DNA of 64,000 nucleotides from Pelagerythrobacter sp041912895 (GTDB lineage: Bacteria > Pseudomonadota > Alphaproteobacteria > Sphingomonadales > Sphingomonadaceae): assembly GCF_041912895.1 (NCBI RefSeq), contig NZ_JAYSGI010000003.1, forward strand, positions 62,001-126,000. Reading direction: 5' to 3'. Positions 36,890-45,121 of the stretch are shown here, one piece after another. The translations under genes and the position numbers were made by a program. Numbering within the stretch: the stretch's first letter is position 1; each line of letters begins with the position of its first letter. Under the pieces are notes generated by a model that did no database searches, was not told where the DNA came from, and saw only the letters and a program-made list of their open reading frames with translations.

Positions 36890-37132
36890 TCAACCCCAAC
36901 CACCCGCCAGTTCAGCAATACCGCCTGCCGCGAAGGCCACGGCTATCGCGGCGAGGAAGATTCCGTAGCCAATGAGAATTTTCCGGCCGTATCCTTCGTG
37001 GCCTTCCCGCTTCCTAAAGCCTGCTGCCCAGCGGGGAAGGAAAAATCGAGTGGCATAGATGCGGGCAACCGCAGCCACGCACCATGCCGCGATGAAAACC
37101 CCAAGCATGATCTGAGGAACGATGCTCATCAT
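36890..37132 (-). CDS. Small membrane protein, two helices
   Basis: 80 residues: two membrane segments (IMLGVFIAAWCVAAVARIY and IGYGIFLAAIAVAFAAGGI) joined by a basic loop (FLPRWAAGFRKREGHEGYGRK in part). Starts at tandem ATGs (37132/37129). No family is recognised. It lies 57 nt downstream of the gmk stop on the same strand and may be read with it. Confidence 0.6.
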   Translation of the reverse strand: MMSIVPQIMLGVFIAAWCVAAVARIYATRFFLPRWAAGFRKREGHEGYGRKILIGYGIFLAAIAVAFAAGGIAELAGGWG

Positions 37133-37189
37133 TTAAGGCTAGAATGTAGTGATTATGTTCGCAATGGGGTCGAGACCCACCCCTACGCT

Positions 37190-37825
37190 TCACCCCATCA
37201 ATTCCCGCACGAACCCGATCAGCCCGGTCTGCCGCGCGCGTTTCATGCGTTCCGCATGGAGGATACGGCGGACTTTCTCGAAGCAGACATTCACGTCGTC
37301 GTTGACCACGACGTAATCGTAGCCGTCCCAGTGGCTGATTTCGGCGCGGGCGCGGTCCATGCGGCCGTCGATCACTTCGTCGCTGTCGGTCGCGCGCGCT
37401 TTGAGGCGGCGGTGCAGCTCGTCGAGGCTGGGGGGCAGGATGAACACCCGGACGACGTCCTGCTGGTCCTTCTGGTAGAGCTGCTGAGTGCCCTGCCAGT
37501 CGATGTCGAACAGGAAATCCTGCCCGTCCTTCAGGCCTGCGCGGATATGGCCCTTGGGCGTACCGTAGCGATGATCGAACACCGGCGCCCATTCGTAGAA
37601 ATCGTCGTGCTCGATCATCCGGTCGAACTCGGCGTCATCGACGAAATGATAATGCACCCCCTCGATCTCGCCGGCACGCATCGGGCGCGTGGTGGCGGAA
37701 ACCGACAGCCGGATCTCGCTCTCCGCCTCCAGCAGCATGCGCGAGATCGTCGTCTTGCCGGCGCCCGAGGGCGAGGAGAGGATGAACATCAGCCCGCGGC
37801 GATGGAGGGTGTCGGGTTCGGCCAT
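37190..37825 (-). CDS. gmk: Guanylate kinase
   Basis: Phosphorylates GMP to GDP. 211 residues. The P-loop SSPSGAGKTTISR is near residue 17, then SVSATTRPMRAGEIEGVHYHF and RYGTPKGHI form the GMP site, with FDIDWQGTQQL. The length is normal. The start at 37825 is the first codon after which family homology begins. Essential housekeeping gene, upstream of the small membrane protein. Confidence 0.97.
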   Translation of the reverse strand: MAEPDTLHRRGLMFILSSPSGAGKTTISRMLLEAESEIRLSVSATTRPMRAGEIEGVHYHFVDDAEFDRMIEHDDFYEWAPVFDHRYGTPKGHIRAGLKDGQDFLFDIDWQGTQQLYQKDQQDVVRVFILPPSLDELHRRLKARATDSDEVIDGRMDRARAEISHWDGYDYVVVNDDVNVCFEKVRRILHAERMKRARQTGLIGFVRELMG

Positions 37826-37885
37826 GCGCGCTCATGCGCCGAGCGGTGCGGCGAAATCAAGCCCCGCGCGCGGGGGCGAAGGCGG

Positions 37886-38314
37886 TTATTTCTTCCGCTT
37901 CGCCTGCTTGCGCAGCGCCTTGTCGCCCTTGCGCTGGGCGGACAGGCGGGACTTGCGCCGATCGAGCAGCGCGCGCGCCAGCAATCCGCCGCCGACCACG
38001 ACCGCGCCAGGGATCGAGCGGGTGGCGACGCGCGCCACGACCACCGAGCCCAATGTCTGCAGCAGCGTGCGGTTCTCGACGATATCCTTGGCGGTCGATC
38101 CGCCGTAGCGGTTGCGGAGCAAGCCCTTTTCCAGCCCCAGCCGCATCAGCCGCCCGCCGCCACGCAGCAGGATATCGTGGATCAGCAGGTTGGTGGCGGG
38201 ATTGGGGCTGGGGCCGACGACCTTGTCATCGTCCGGCACGATGCGATCGCCCGTCTTGTCGACCGCCTTCGCGATCCGATCGCTCGCGTGTGTGGTGCGT
38301 TTGCGCCTCGCCAT
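37886..38314 (-). CDS. Basic hypothetical protein
   Basis: 142 residues, very basic at both ends (MARRKRTTHAS, RKSRLSAQRKGDKALRKQAKRKK in part), with a hydrophobic central stretch LGSVVVARVATRSIPGAVVVGG that may be a membrane hairpin. I do not recognise a family. It lies between sspB and gmk on the same strand (44 nt after sspB, 60 nt before gmk), which suggests a common transcript. Confidence 0.6.
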   Translation of the reverse strand: MARRKRTTHASDRIAKAVDKTGDRIVPDDDKVVGPSPNPATNLLIHDILLRGGGRLMRLGLEKGLLRNRYGGSTAKDIVENRTLLQTLGSVVVARVATRSIPGAVVVGGGLLARALLDRRKSRLSAQRKGDKALRKQAKRKK

Positions 38315-38358
38315 GCCCGTGCCCCTTGCTTGTTCCGGCGGGCAGTGCCGGCCAGACC

Positions 38359-38862
38359 TTATTTCTTGCGGCCGAAATCGACCGTGACGACGTTCGAGCC
38401 GTCCTCGCTTTCGCCAACGGTCGGCCGGTCGCCGCGTTCCGGCCCGTCGTTTTCGGCATCGTCGTGCGCTTCGGGCGCCATGTCGGCGACGCTGGCCTGG
38501 AACTGCAGCCCGAAATCCACCGCCGGATCGACGAAGGCGGTGATCGCGGCATAGGGAATATCGAGCTTCGACGGCAGCTGGTTGAAGCTGAGGCCGACGG
38601 AGAAGCCATCCTCCCCCACGTCGAGATCCCAGAACTTGTTCTGCAGCACGATCGTCATCTCGTCGGGGAACCGCTCGCGCAGGTGCGCGGGGATGGAGAC
38701 GCCGGGCGCGTGGGTCTTGAAGGTGATGTAGAAGTGATGGCCGCCGGGCAACTCGCTGCCGTTCGCCTGGATTTCGCCGAGCACGCGGCCGACTACCGCG
38801 CGCAGGGCCTCCTGCACGATTTCGTCGTAGGGGATCAGGCTGTCGGGTGTTTCGTCGGTCAT
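38359..38862 (-). CDS. sspB: SspB-type ClpXP adaptor
   Basis: 167 residues. IPYDEIVQEALRAVVGRVL and HHFYITFKTHAPGVSIPAHL, with FPDEMTIVLQNKFWDL, match alphaproteobacterial SspB, which delivers ssrA-tagged and other substrates to ClpXP. The C-terminal tail ends GSNVVTVDFGRKK, equivalent to the XB tail that docks on ClpX. Start 38862 matches the family N-terminus. Divergent from hisB over 85 nt. Confidence 0.9.
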   Translation of the reverse strand: MTDETPDSLIPYDEIVQEALRAVVGRVLGEIQANGSELPGGHHFYITFKTHAPGVSIPAHLRERFPDEMTIVLQNKFWDLDVGEDGFSVGLSFNQLPSKLDIPYAAITAFVDPAVDFGLQFQASVADMAPEAHDDAENDGPERGDRPTVGESEDGSNVVTVDFGRKK

Positions 38863-38947
38863 CTCGCCCGCTTGGTGGCGAGGCTTCGCGCGCCGGTCAA
38901 GCGCCAATGCTTGCGCGATGCCCGGGCTTGCGTATAGCGCCGCAGAC

Positions 38948-39541
38948 ATGCGCAAGGGCAGGATCGAGCGGAAGACGGCGGAAACCGCGATCGCGGTCGA
39001 GGTGAACCTCGACGGCAGCGGCACCTATTCGGTTTCCACCGGGATCGGTTTCCTCGACCACATGGTCGAGCAGTTCTCCCGCCATTCGCTGATCGACGTG
39101 ACGATGACGGTCGAGGGCGACCTGCACGTCGACCAGCACCACACGACCGAGGACAGCGCGATCGCGTTGGGCCAGGCGCTGAGCGATGCGCTGGCCGACA
39201 AGGCGGGCATCGCCCGCTACGGCCAGGCCTATTCGCCGATGGACGAGACGCTGGCACGCGTCGCGCTCGATATCTCGGGGCGGCCCTACCTCGTGTGGCG
39301 CGCGGGCTTCAGCCAGACGCGGCTGGGCGAGTGGGACACCGAACTGATCGAGCACTGGTTCCACTCGGTCGCGCAGGCCGCCGGGATCACGCTGCACGTG
39401 GAGCTGCTCTACGGCACCAACAACCACCACATCTGCGAGGCGATCTACAAAGGCTTCGCCCGCGCGATGCGGCAGGCGGTGGAGATCGACCCGCGCAAGG
39501 GCGGCGCGATTCCCTCGACGAAGGGCCAGCTCGGTGGCTGA
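38948..39541 (+). CDS. hisB: Imidazoleglycerol-phosphate dehydratase HisB
   Basis: Dehydrates imidazole glycerol phosphate in histidine synthesis. 197 residues; this is the monofunctional form without the phosphatase domain. Metal-binding motifs DHMVEQFSRHS, DLHVDQHHTTEDSAI and GTNNHHICEAIYKGFA are intact. The gene opens the his operon hisB-H-A-F-E; the stop overlaps the GTG start of hisH. Confidence 0.97.
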   Translation: MRKGRIERKTAETAIAVEVNLDGSGTYSVSTGIGFLDHMVEQFSRHSLIDVTMTVEGDLHVDQHHTTEDSAIALGQALSDALADKAGIARYGQAYSPMDETLARVALDISGRPYLVWRAGFSQTRLGEWDTELIEHWFHSVAQAAGITLHVELLYGTNNHHICEAIYKGFARAMRQAVEIDPRKGGAIPSTKGQLGG

Positions 39542-40154
39542 GCGCGTCGCGCTGATCGATTACGGCGCGGGGAATCTCAGGTCTGTCGAGAACGCGCTGC
39601 GCACCGTGGGCGCGGATGTGCGGGTGACCGCCGACCCCGATGCGGTGCGCGGGGCGGAGCGGATCGTGCTGCCGGGCGTCGGTTCCTTCGCGGCATGTGC
39701 GCACGGCCTGCGGGCGATCGACGGGCTGGTCGAGGCGCTGGAGGAGCGGGTCCGCGCCGGCGGCGCGCCGTTTCTCGGTATCTGCGTGGGGATGCAACTG
39801 CTGGCGGAGCGCGGGCTGGAGCACGGCGCGACGCCCGGCCTCGGCTGGATCGCGGGCGAAGTGCGCGAAATCGCGCGGACCGACCCGGCGATCAAGGTGC
39901 CGCACATGGGCTGGAACGACGTCGCCCCCAGCGCGCACGCCGGGCCGGTGCTGGCGGCGGGCGAGGCCTATTACCTGCATTCGTATCACTTCGCCGCGTC
40001 CGAGCCGCACGACATCGCGGCGATGACCGACCACGGCGGCGGAATCGTCGCGGCGGTCGCGCGCGACACTGTGCTGGGCGTGCAGTTCCATCCCGAAAAG
40101 AGCCAGGCCTACGGGTTGGAGATGCTCGCCCGCTTCATGGAGTGGAAGCCATGA
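39534..40154 (+). CDS. hisH: Imidazole glycerol phosphate synthase glutaminase subunit HisH
   Basis: 206 residues, GTG start at 39534 overlapping the end of hisB. Class I glutamine amidotransferase: the nucleophile Cys is in LGICVGMQL, and the His/Glu pair is in GVQFHPEKSQ. Supplies ammonia to HisF. The stop overlaps the hisA start (ATGA), showing tight coupling. Confidence 0.96.
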   Translation: MAERVALIDYGAGNLRSVENALRTVGADVRVTADPDAVRGAERIVLPGVGSFAACAHGLRAIDGLVEALEERVRAGGAPFLGICVGMQLLAERGLEHGATPGLGWIAGEVREIARTDPAIKVPHMGWNDVAPSAHAGPVLAAGEAYYLHSYHFAASEPHDIAAMTDHGGGIVAAVARDTVLGVQFHPEKSQAYGLEMLARFMEWKP

Positions 40155-40879
40155 TCGTCTTCCCCGCGATCGACCTCAAGGGCGGGCAGGTCGTGCGCCT
40201 GGCCGAAGGCGACATGGCGCGCGCCACCGTCTACGGCGACGATCCCGCAGCGCAGGCCATGCTGTTCGCCGAGGCGGGCGCGGGCCACCTGCATGTGGTC
40301 GACCTCGACGGATCGTTCGCCGGGCGGGCGGAGAATCGCGCGGCGGTCGAGGCGATCGTCGCGGCCTTTCCCGGCTACGTCCAGCTCGGCGGCGGCATCC
40401 GCACGCGCGCGGCGGTGGAGGGGTGGTTCGATCTCGGCGTGGCGCGCATCGTGATGGGCACCGCCGCGCTGAAGGACCCGCAGTTCGTGCGCGACATGGC
40501 GGGTGAGTTCGCGGGCGGCATCGTGGTCGCGGTCGATGCGAGGGACGGCATGGTCGCGACCGAGGGCTGGGCCGAGGTGTCGGACGTGCCGGTGGCCGAT
40601 CTCGCGCGCCGGTTCGAGGATGCCGGGGTCGCGAGCCTGCTGTTCACCGATATCGGGCGCGACGGGCTGCTGAAAGGCTGCAACGTCGATGCGACGGTGG
40701 ACCTCGCGCGCCGGGTCGACATTCCGGTGATCGCCAGCGGCGGGGTCAAGGGCCTGTCCGACATCCGCCTGCTGGCGCTGCACGAAGGCGACGGGATCGA
40801 AGGCGTTATCACCGGCCGCGCGCTCTATGACGGACGGCTCGATCTGGCGACGGCGCTGGCTATGGCGGGCGGGGCGTGA
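40151..40879 (+). CDS. hisA: Phosphoribosylformimino-5-aminoimidazole carboxamide ribotide isomerase HisA
   Basis: 242 residues. TIM-barrel with the N-terminal FPAIDLKGGQVVRL (catalytic Asp), phosphate-site loops LGGGIRTRAAVE and IASGGVKG, and TDIGRDGLLKG with the second Asp. Performs the Amadori rearrangement of ProFAR. Overlaps hisH by 4 nt and hisF by 4 nt. Confidence 0.97.
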   Translation: MIVFPAIDLKGGQVVRLAEGDMARATVYGDDPAAQAMLFAEAGAGHLHVVDLDGSFAGRAENRAAVEAIVAAFPGYVQLGGGIRTRAAVEGWFDLGVARIVMGTAALKDPQFVRDMAGEFAGGIVVAVDARDGMVATEGWAEVSDVPVADLARRFEDAGVASLLFTDIGRDGLLKGCNVDATVDLARRVDIPVIASGGVKGLSDIRLLALHEGDGIEGVITGRALYDGRLDLATALAMAGGA

Positions 40880-41637
40880 CGGTTCGCATTCGCGTCATTC
40901 CCTGTCTCGACGTGGCCCAGGGGCGCGTGGTGAAGGGGGTGAACTTCGTCGATCTGCGGGACGCGGGCGATCCAGTCGAGCAGGCGCAGGCCTACGATGC
41001 GGCGGGGGCGGACGAGCTGTGCTTCCTCGATATCTCCGCCAGCCACGAAGGGCGCGGGACGTTGCTCGATATCGTGCGGCGCACGGCGGAAGTGTGCTTC
41101 ATGCCGTTCACCGTGGGCGGCGGGGTACGCACGGCGGAGGATGCGCGCGCGCTGCTGCTGGCGGGGGCGGACAAGGTCGCGGTGAACAGCGCGGCGGTGT
41201 CGCGGCCCGAGGTCGTGGCCGAGATCGCCGCGCGCTTCGGCAGCCAGTGCTGCGTCGCTTCGGTCGATGCGCGGCGGGTGAGTGACGGTCGGTGGGAAGT
41301 ATTTACCCACGGCGGGCGGCGGGGCACCGGGATCGACGCCATCGAACATGCCGCGCGGCTGGCGGAACTGGGCGCGGGCGAACTGCTCGTCACGTCGATG
41401 GACGGCGACGGGATGCAAGGCGGATACGACCTCGCGCTGACCCGCGCGATCGCCGATGCGGTGCCGGTGCCGGTGATCGCCAGCGGCGGGGTGGGCACCT
41501 TGCAGCATCTCGTCGATGGCGTGACCGAGGGCCATGCGAGCGCGGTGCTCGCCGCCTCGATTTTCCACTTCGGCACGCATTCGATCGCCGAGGCGCACGC
41601 CGCGCTGCGCGCCGCCGGGCTGCCTGCGCGCGGTTAA
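40876..41637 (+). CDS. hisF: Imidazole glycerol phosphate synthase cyclase subunit HisF
   Basis: 253 residues, GTG start at 40876 overlapping the hisA stop. The catalytic motifs RIRVIPCLDVAQGRVVKG (Asp) and TSMDGDGMQGGYD (Asp) are present, with phosphate loops VGGGVRT and IASGGVGT. Partner of HisH. The coding spacing then opens: 85 nt separate it from the PEP-CTERM mini-gene. Confidence 0.97.
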   Translation: MTVRIRVIPCLDVAQGRVVKGVNFVDLRDAGDPVEQAQAYDAAGADELCFLDISASHEGRGTLLDIVRRTAEVCFMPFTVGGGVRTAEDARALLLAGADKVAVNSAAVSRPEVVAEIAARFGSQCCVASVDARRVSDGRWEVFTHGGRRGTGIDAIEHAARLAELGAGELLVTSMDGDGMQGGYDLALTRAIADAVPVPVIASGGVGTLQHLVDGVTEGHASAVLAASIFHFGTHSIAEAHAALRAAGLPARG

Positions 41638-41722
41638 CTGGCTGGCGCCGACAGTGCCATGGCGGGACGGGGCTGGGTTCGCGCTTGTCCGGTCCGGACA
41701 AACGCGCTCTTCCGCAGCCGTC

Positions 41723-41905
41723 ATGCGCGCCGCACCATTCGCCCTCCTATTGATTGCCGCTCCGGTGCAGGCCGGTGCCGGGACGCCGATTCCCGAACCG
41801 TCGAACCTCGCGCTGTTCGGCCTCGGGCTCGCCGGGCTGGTGATCGGACGGCGCATGGCGGCACGCCGCAAGTCTCCCGACAAGGATCGGTCGGGCAGGG
41901 ATTGA
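41723..41905 (+). CDS. Minimal PEP-CTERM protein within the his operon
   Basis: 60 residues. The start MRAAPFALLLIAAPVQAGAG is a signal peptide, followed almost at once by the PEP-CTERM sorting signal: IPEPSNLALFGLGLAGLVIG, then a basic tail (RRMAARRK). The motif order PEP, hydrophobic helix, Arg cluster is what exosortase systems recognise. There is practically no passenger domain. It lies between hisF and hisE in the same orientation. It might be a minor secreted peptide or an orphan; no exosortase gene is in the window. The open frame extends upstream, but only this start gives a signal peptide. Confidence 0.7.
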   Translation: MRAAPFALLLIAAPVQAGAGTPIPEPSNLALFGLGLAGLVIGRRMAARRKSPDKDRSGRD

Positions 41906-41937
41906 CCCGCCACCGCGCCGTCCGCATGGATGGCGCG

Positions 41938-42252
41938 ATGGACGCGCTTTCCCGCCTCGAACGCACGATCGCCGAGCGCCGCGGCGCCGATCCACAAGCC
42001 AGCTACGTCGCGCAGCTGCACGACCGCGGCGTGCCCGTGATCGCTCGCAAGGTGGGCGAGGAAGCGGTCGAGGCCGCCGTCGCCGCGCTCGCGGGCAGCC
42101 GCGAGGAGCTGGTGGGCGAAGCCGCCGACGTGTTGTTCCACCTGATGGTCCTGTTGTCGGCCAAGGACATTCCGCTGGCCGAGGTGCTGGCGGAACTGGA
42201 CCGGCGCGAGGGCGTCTCGGGTCTCGAGGAAAAAGCCAGCCGGAGCGAATGA
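41938..42252 (+). CDS. hisE: Phosphoribosyl-ATP pyrophosphatase HisE
   Basis: 104 residues. The N-terminus MDALSRLERTIAERRGADP, then VARKVGEEAVEAAVAAL and EAADVLFHLMVLL, is an all-alpha MazG-like fold with acidic metal ligands. An in-frame ATG at 41926 would add four residues. Cleaves PR-ATP to PR-AMP. ATGA overlap with the HIT gene. Confidence 0.93.
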   Translation: MDALSRLERTIAERRGADPQASYVAQLHDRGVPVIARKVGEEAVEAAVAALAGSREELVGEAADVLFHLMVLLSAKDIPLAEVLAELDRREGVSGLEEKASRSE

Positions 42253-42629
42253 TGCCGATCGACGCGACCAGACCCTACGACGACGACAACGTGTTCGCCA
42301 AAGTGTTGCGCGGCGAGATCCCCGCGAACACCGTCTACGAAGACGAATGGGCGCTCGCGTTCGAGGATATCTCGCCGCAGGCCGAGATTCACACGCTGGT
42401 GATCCCCAAGGGCAGGTACGTGAGCTGGGACGATTTCACCGCCAAGGCGAGCGAGGCGGAGATCGCCGGGTTCGTGCGCGCGGTGGGCAAGGTCGCGCGC
42501 GACAAGGGGCTGGTCGAGCCCGGATATCGCCTGATGGTCAACCTCGGGCAGCACGGCGGGCAGGAGATCCCGCACCTCCACGTCCACGTCTTCGGTGGCG
42601 AGCCGCTGGGGCGGATGATCGCGAAATAG
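42249..42629 (+). CDS. HIT family protein (HINT-like nucleotide hydrolase)
   Basis: 126 residues. The histidine triad is explicit: HLHVHVFGG near residue 112, after FAKVLRGEIPANTVYEDE and HTLVIPKG. HINT-type proteins hydrolyse nucleoside phosphoramidates. It overlaps hisE by 4 nt (ATGA), a common alphaproteobacterial arrangement. A second in-frame ATG at 42252 is possible. Confidence 0.92.
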   Translation: MMPIDATRPYDDDNVFAKVLRGEIPANTVYEDEWALAFEDISPQAEIHTLVIPKGRYVSWDDFTAKASEAEIAGFVRAVGKVARDKGLVEPGYRLMVNLGQHGGQEIPHLHVHVFGGEPLGRMIAK

Positions 42630-42686
42630 GCACGGGTCACGGTTTCGTTTGCTCGGCGAGTCCCGCTTCCGCTAGGGGCGTTGCAG

Positions 42687-43148
42687 ATGCGTAACAGCCC
42701 GACACCCCCCGGCGGCCTGATCGACGGCACGCGCCACCTCTACGCGGTGCGCGTCTATTACGAGGATACCGACCTGTCGGGCGTGACCTACCACGCCAAC
42801 TATCTGCGCTGGTTTGAACGCGCCCGGTCCGATCTGCTGCGCCTGCTGGAGATCGACCAGCGCGCCGCGATCGAGGCGGGCGAGGGCGCCTATGCGGTCG
42901 CCGACCTCGCGATCCGTTATCTGCGCCCGGCGAAGCTCGACGACGACGTGACGATCGAGACGCGCTGCACGCAGTTGCGCGCGGCGAGCTGCCGGATGCA
43001 CCAGCGCGCGCTGAGGGGCGACGACCTGCTGACCGATGCGACCCTGCGCGTCGGCTTCGTCGCGCCCGACGGCCGCCCGCGCCGCCAGCCGCAGTCGTGG
43101 CAACACGCTTTCCAGACTCTACTCACCAGCGAAGAAGAAGCTCTATGA
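42687..43148 (+). CDS. ybgC: Acyl-CoA thioesterase YbgC (Tol-Pal associated)
   Basis: 153 residues, hotdog fold. The active-site region VYYEDTDLSGVTYHANYLRW then FERARSD is the classic 4-hydroxybenzoyl-CoA-type motif with its Asp. Upstream of tolQ with ATGA overlap, the standard ybgC-tolQRAB-pal order; YbgC is thought to act on acyl groups linked to envelope phospholipids. ATG at 42687 is chosen over the TTG at 42681. Confidence 0.93.
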   Translation: MRNSPTPPGGLIDGTRHLYAVRVYYEDTDLSGVTYHANYLRWFERARSDLLRLLEIDQRAAIEAGEGAYAVADLAIRYLRPAKLDDDVTIETRCTQLRAASCRMHQRALRGDDLLTDATLRVGFVAPDGRPRRQPQSWQHAFQTLLTSEEEAL

Positions 43149-43840
43149 TCCTTTCGCAACTCGCCGCGGCCGCGCCCAACCGGCTCGACCCGGTGCAACT
43201 GTTCCTCGATGCCGACATCATCGTCCAGCTCGTGATGATCGGGCTGCTCGCGGCCAGCGTGTGGACGTGGACGATCATCGTCTCGTTCTCGATGCGCATG
43301 GGCGGCATCCACCGCCGCGCCAGCGAGTTCGAGGCGGAATTCTGGCGCACCGACGATTTCGACGGTTTCATGAAGCATCATGCCAAGCAGAACGTCCCGG
43401 TCGCGCGGATCGCGGGCGCGGGGATGGCCGAATGGCGCCGCTCGACCAAGGGCGGGGTGAAGGACCGCGAAGGGCTGCGCGAGCGCGTGGCGCAGGCGAT
43501 GGAAGGGCAGGTCGCGGAAGAGGCGGACACGCTCGCCGCGCGGCTCACTTTCCTCGCCACGGTCGGCTCGGTCGCGCCGTTCGTGGGCCTGTTCGGCACC
43601 GTGTGGGGCATCATGAACAGCTTCTTCCAGATCGGGGCGCAGGAATCGAGCTCGCTCGCGGTCGTCGCGCCGGGCATCTCGGAAGCGCTGTTCGCCACCG
43701 CGATCGGCCTGTTCGCCGCGATCCCCTCGGTCATCGCCTACAATCGCTTCAGCCATTCGGTGAACGCGATGGAGGCGCGCCTGCAGCGCTTCGCCGATCG
43801 CTTCCACGCCAGCCTCAGCCGCCAGCTGGAGCGGATGTAA
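43145..43840 (+). CDS. tolQ: Tol-Pal proton channel subunit TolQ
   Basis: 231 residues, ExbB/MotA-like. Three membrane segments: near residues 23-45 (QLVMIGLLAASVWTWTIIV), LTFLATVGSVAPFVGLFGTV and AIGLFAAIPSVIAYNRF. Energises envelope constriction at division with TolR. The gene begins by 4-nt overlap with ybgC and is followed one base later by tolR. Confidence 0.97.
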   Translation: MILSQLAAAAPNRLDPVQLFLDADIIVQLVMIGLLAASVWTWTIIVSFSMRMGGIHRRASEFEAEFWRTDDFDGFMKHHAKQNVPVARIAGAGMAEWRRSTKGGVKDREGLRERVAQAMEGQVAEEADTLAARLTFLATVGSVAPFVGLFGTVWGIMNSFFQIGAQESSSLAVVAPGISEALFATAIGLFAAIPSVIAYNRFSHSVNAMEARLQRFADRFHASLSRQLERM

Positions 43841-43841
43841 C

Positions 43842-44291
<450 letters not shown>

Positions 44292-44302
44292 CTGGCTGAA
44301 AG

Positions 44303-45121
44303 ATGGCAAGCGTCGCTCTGACCCGCGAAGAAAGGATCGGCCTCGGCATCGCCGTGGTGCTGCATGTCGCACTCGTCGTGCTGCTGCTGATCCAGCCGCG
44401 CGTCGCCGAGCCGCCACCGATCCCCGAACGGATGACGGTGAGCCTGGCCGAAGACGTGGGGCCGGTTTCGGTCTCGCCCGATCCGGTGGCCGAAAGCCGC
44501 GCCGCGATCGCCCCGACGCTGAGCGAGCGGCCGATGCCGATGCCCGAGCCGGTGCAGGACCAGCCGCGGCCGGTGGAAGTCGAGCGGCCCGCACCGCCCG
44601 AACGCCCGCAGCCGCGCGCCACCAGCGCGCCGCGCGAACGGCCCGCGCCGCGCCGCGAACCTACGCCCCGGCGCGAAACCCGCCCCGAGCCGCGCCCGGC
44701 GCAGGAGCGCAGCGGCGGCAGCCGGATCGGCAGCGACTTCCTCGGCGGTTCGGGATCGAGCACGACGACCGAGGAGACGCGCGTTCCCGCCAGCCAGATC
44801 GGCGCGAGCGCCAAGGCCTCGATCATCCAGGCGATCATCCGCCAGATCAAGCCGCACTGGTCCGCCCCGCAGGGGGCCGACGCGGACCAGCTCGTATCGA
44901 TCCTTTCCTTCCGGCTGAACGAGGACGGGAGCCTTTCGGGCACCCCGCGCGTAGTCAGCCAATCGGGCGAAACGGCATCGAACCGGCCGCAGAAGGCGCT
45001 CCACGCCGAACGCGCGGTGCGCGCGGTGCAGCTCGCCGCACCGTTCGACCTGCCGCCCGAATACTACAACGCCTGGAAGTCGATCGACGGCGCCAGATTC
45101 GACAGGAACCTTTCGCGATGA
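44303..45121 (+). CDS. tolA: Tol-Pal energy transducer TolA (TonB-type)
   Basis: 272 residues. One N-terminal membrane helix (LGIAVVLHVALVVLLLI), a long Pro/Glu/Arg-rich periplasmic stalk (about residues 45-155, RPAPERPQPR-like), and a C-terminal domain IIRQIKPHWSAPQGADADQL with ILSFRLNEDGSLSGTP, the TonB/TolA beta-alpha fold. The stalk is low complexity and probably variable between species. It overlaps tolB by 4 nt. Confidence 0.93.
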   Translation: MASVALTREERIGLGIAVVLHVALVVLLLIQPRVAEPPPIPERMTVSLAEDVGPVSVSPDPVAESRAAIAPTLSERPMPMPEPVQDQPRPVEVERPAPPERPQPRATSAPRERPAPRREPTPRRETRPEPRPAQERSGGSRIGSDFLGGSGSSTTTEETRVPASQIGASAKASIIQAIIRQIKPHWSAPQGADADQLVSILSFRLNEDGSLSGTPRVVSQSGETASNRPQKALHAERAVRAVQLAAPFDLPPEYYNAWKSIDGARFDRNLSR

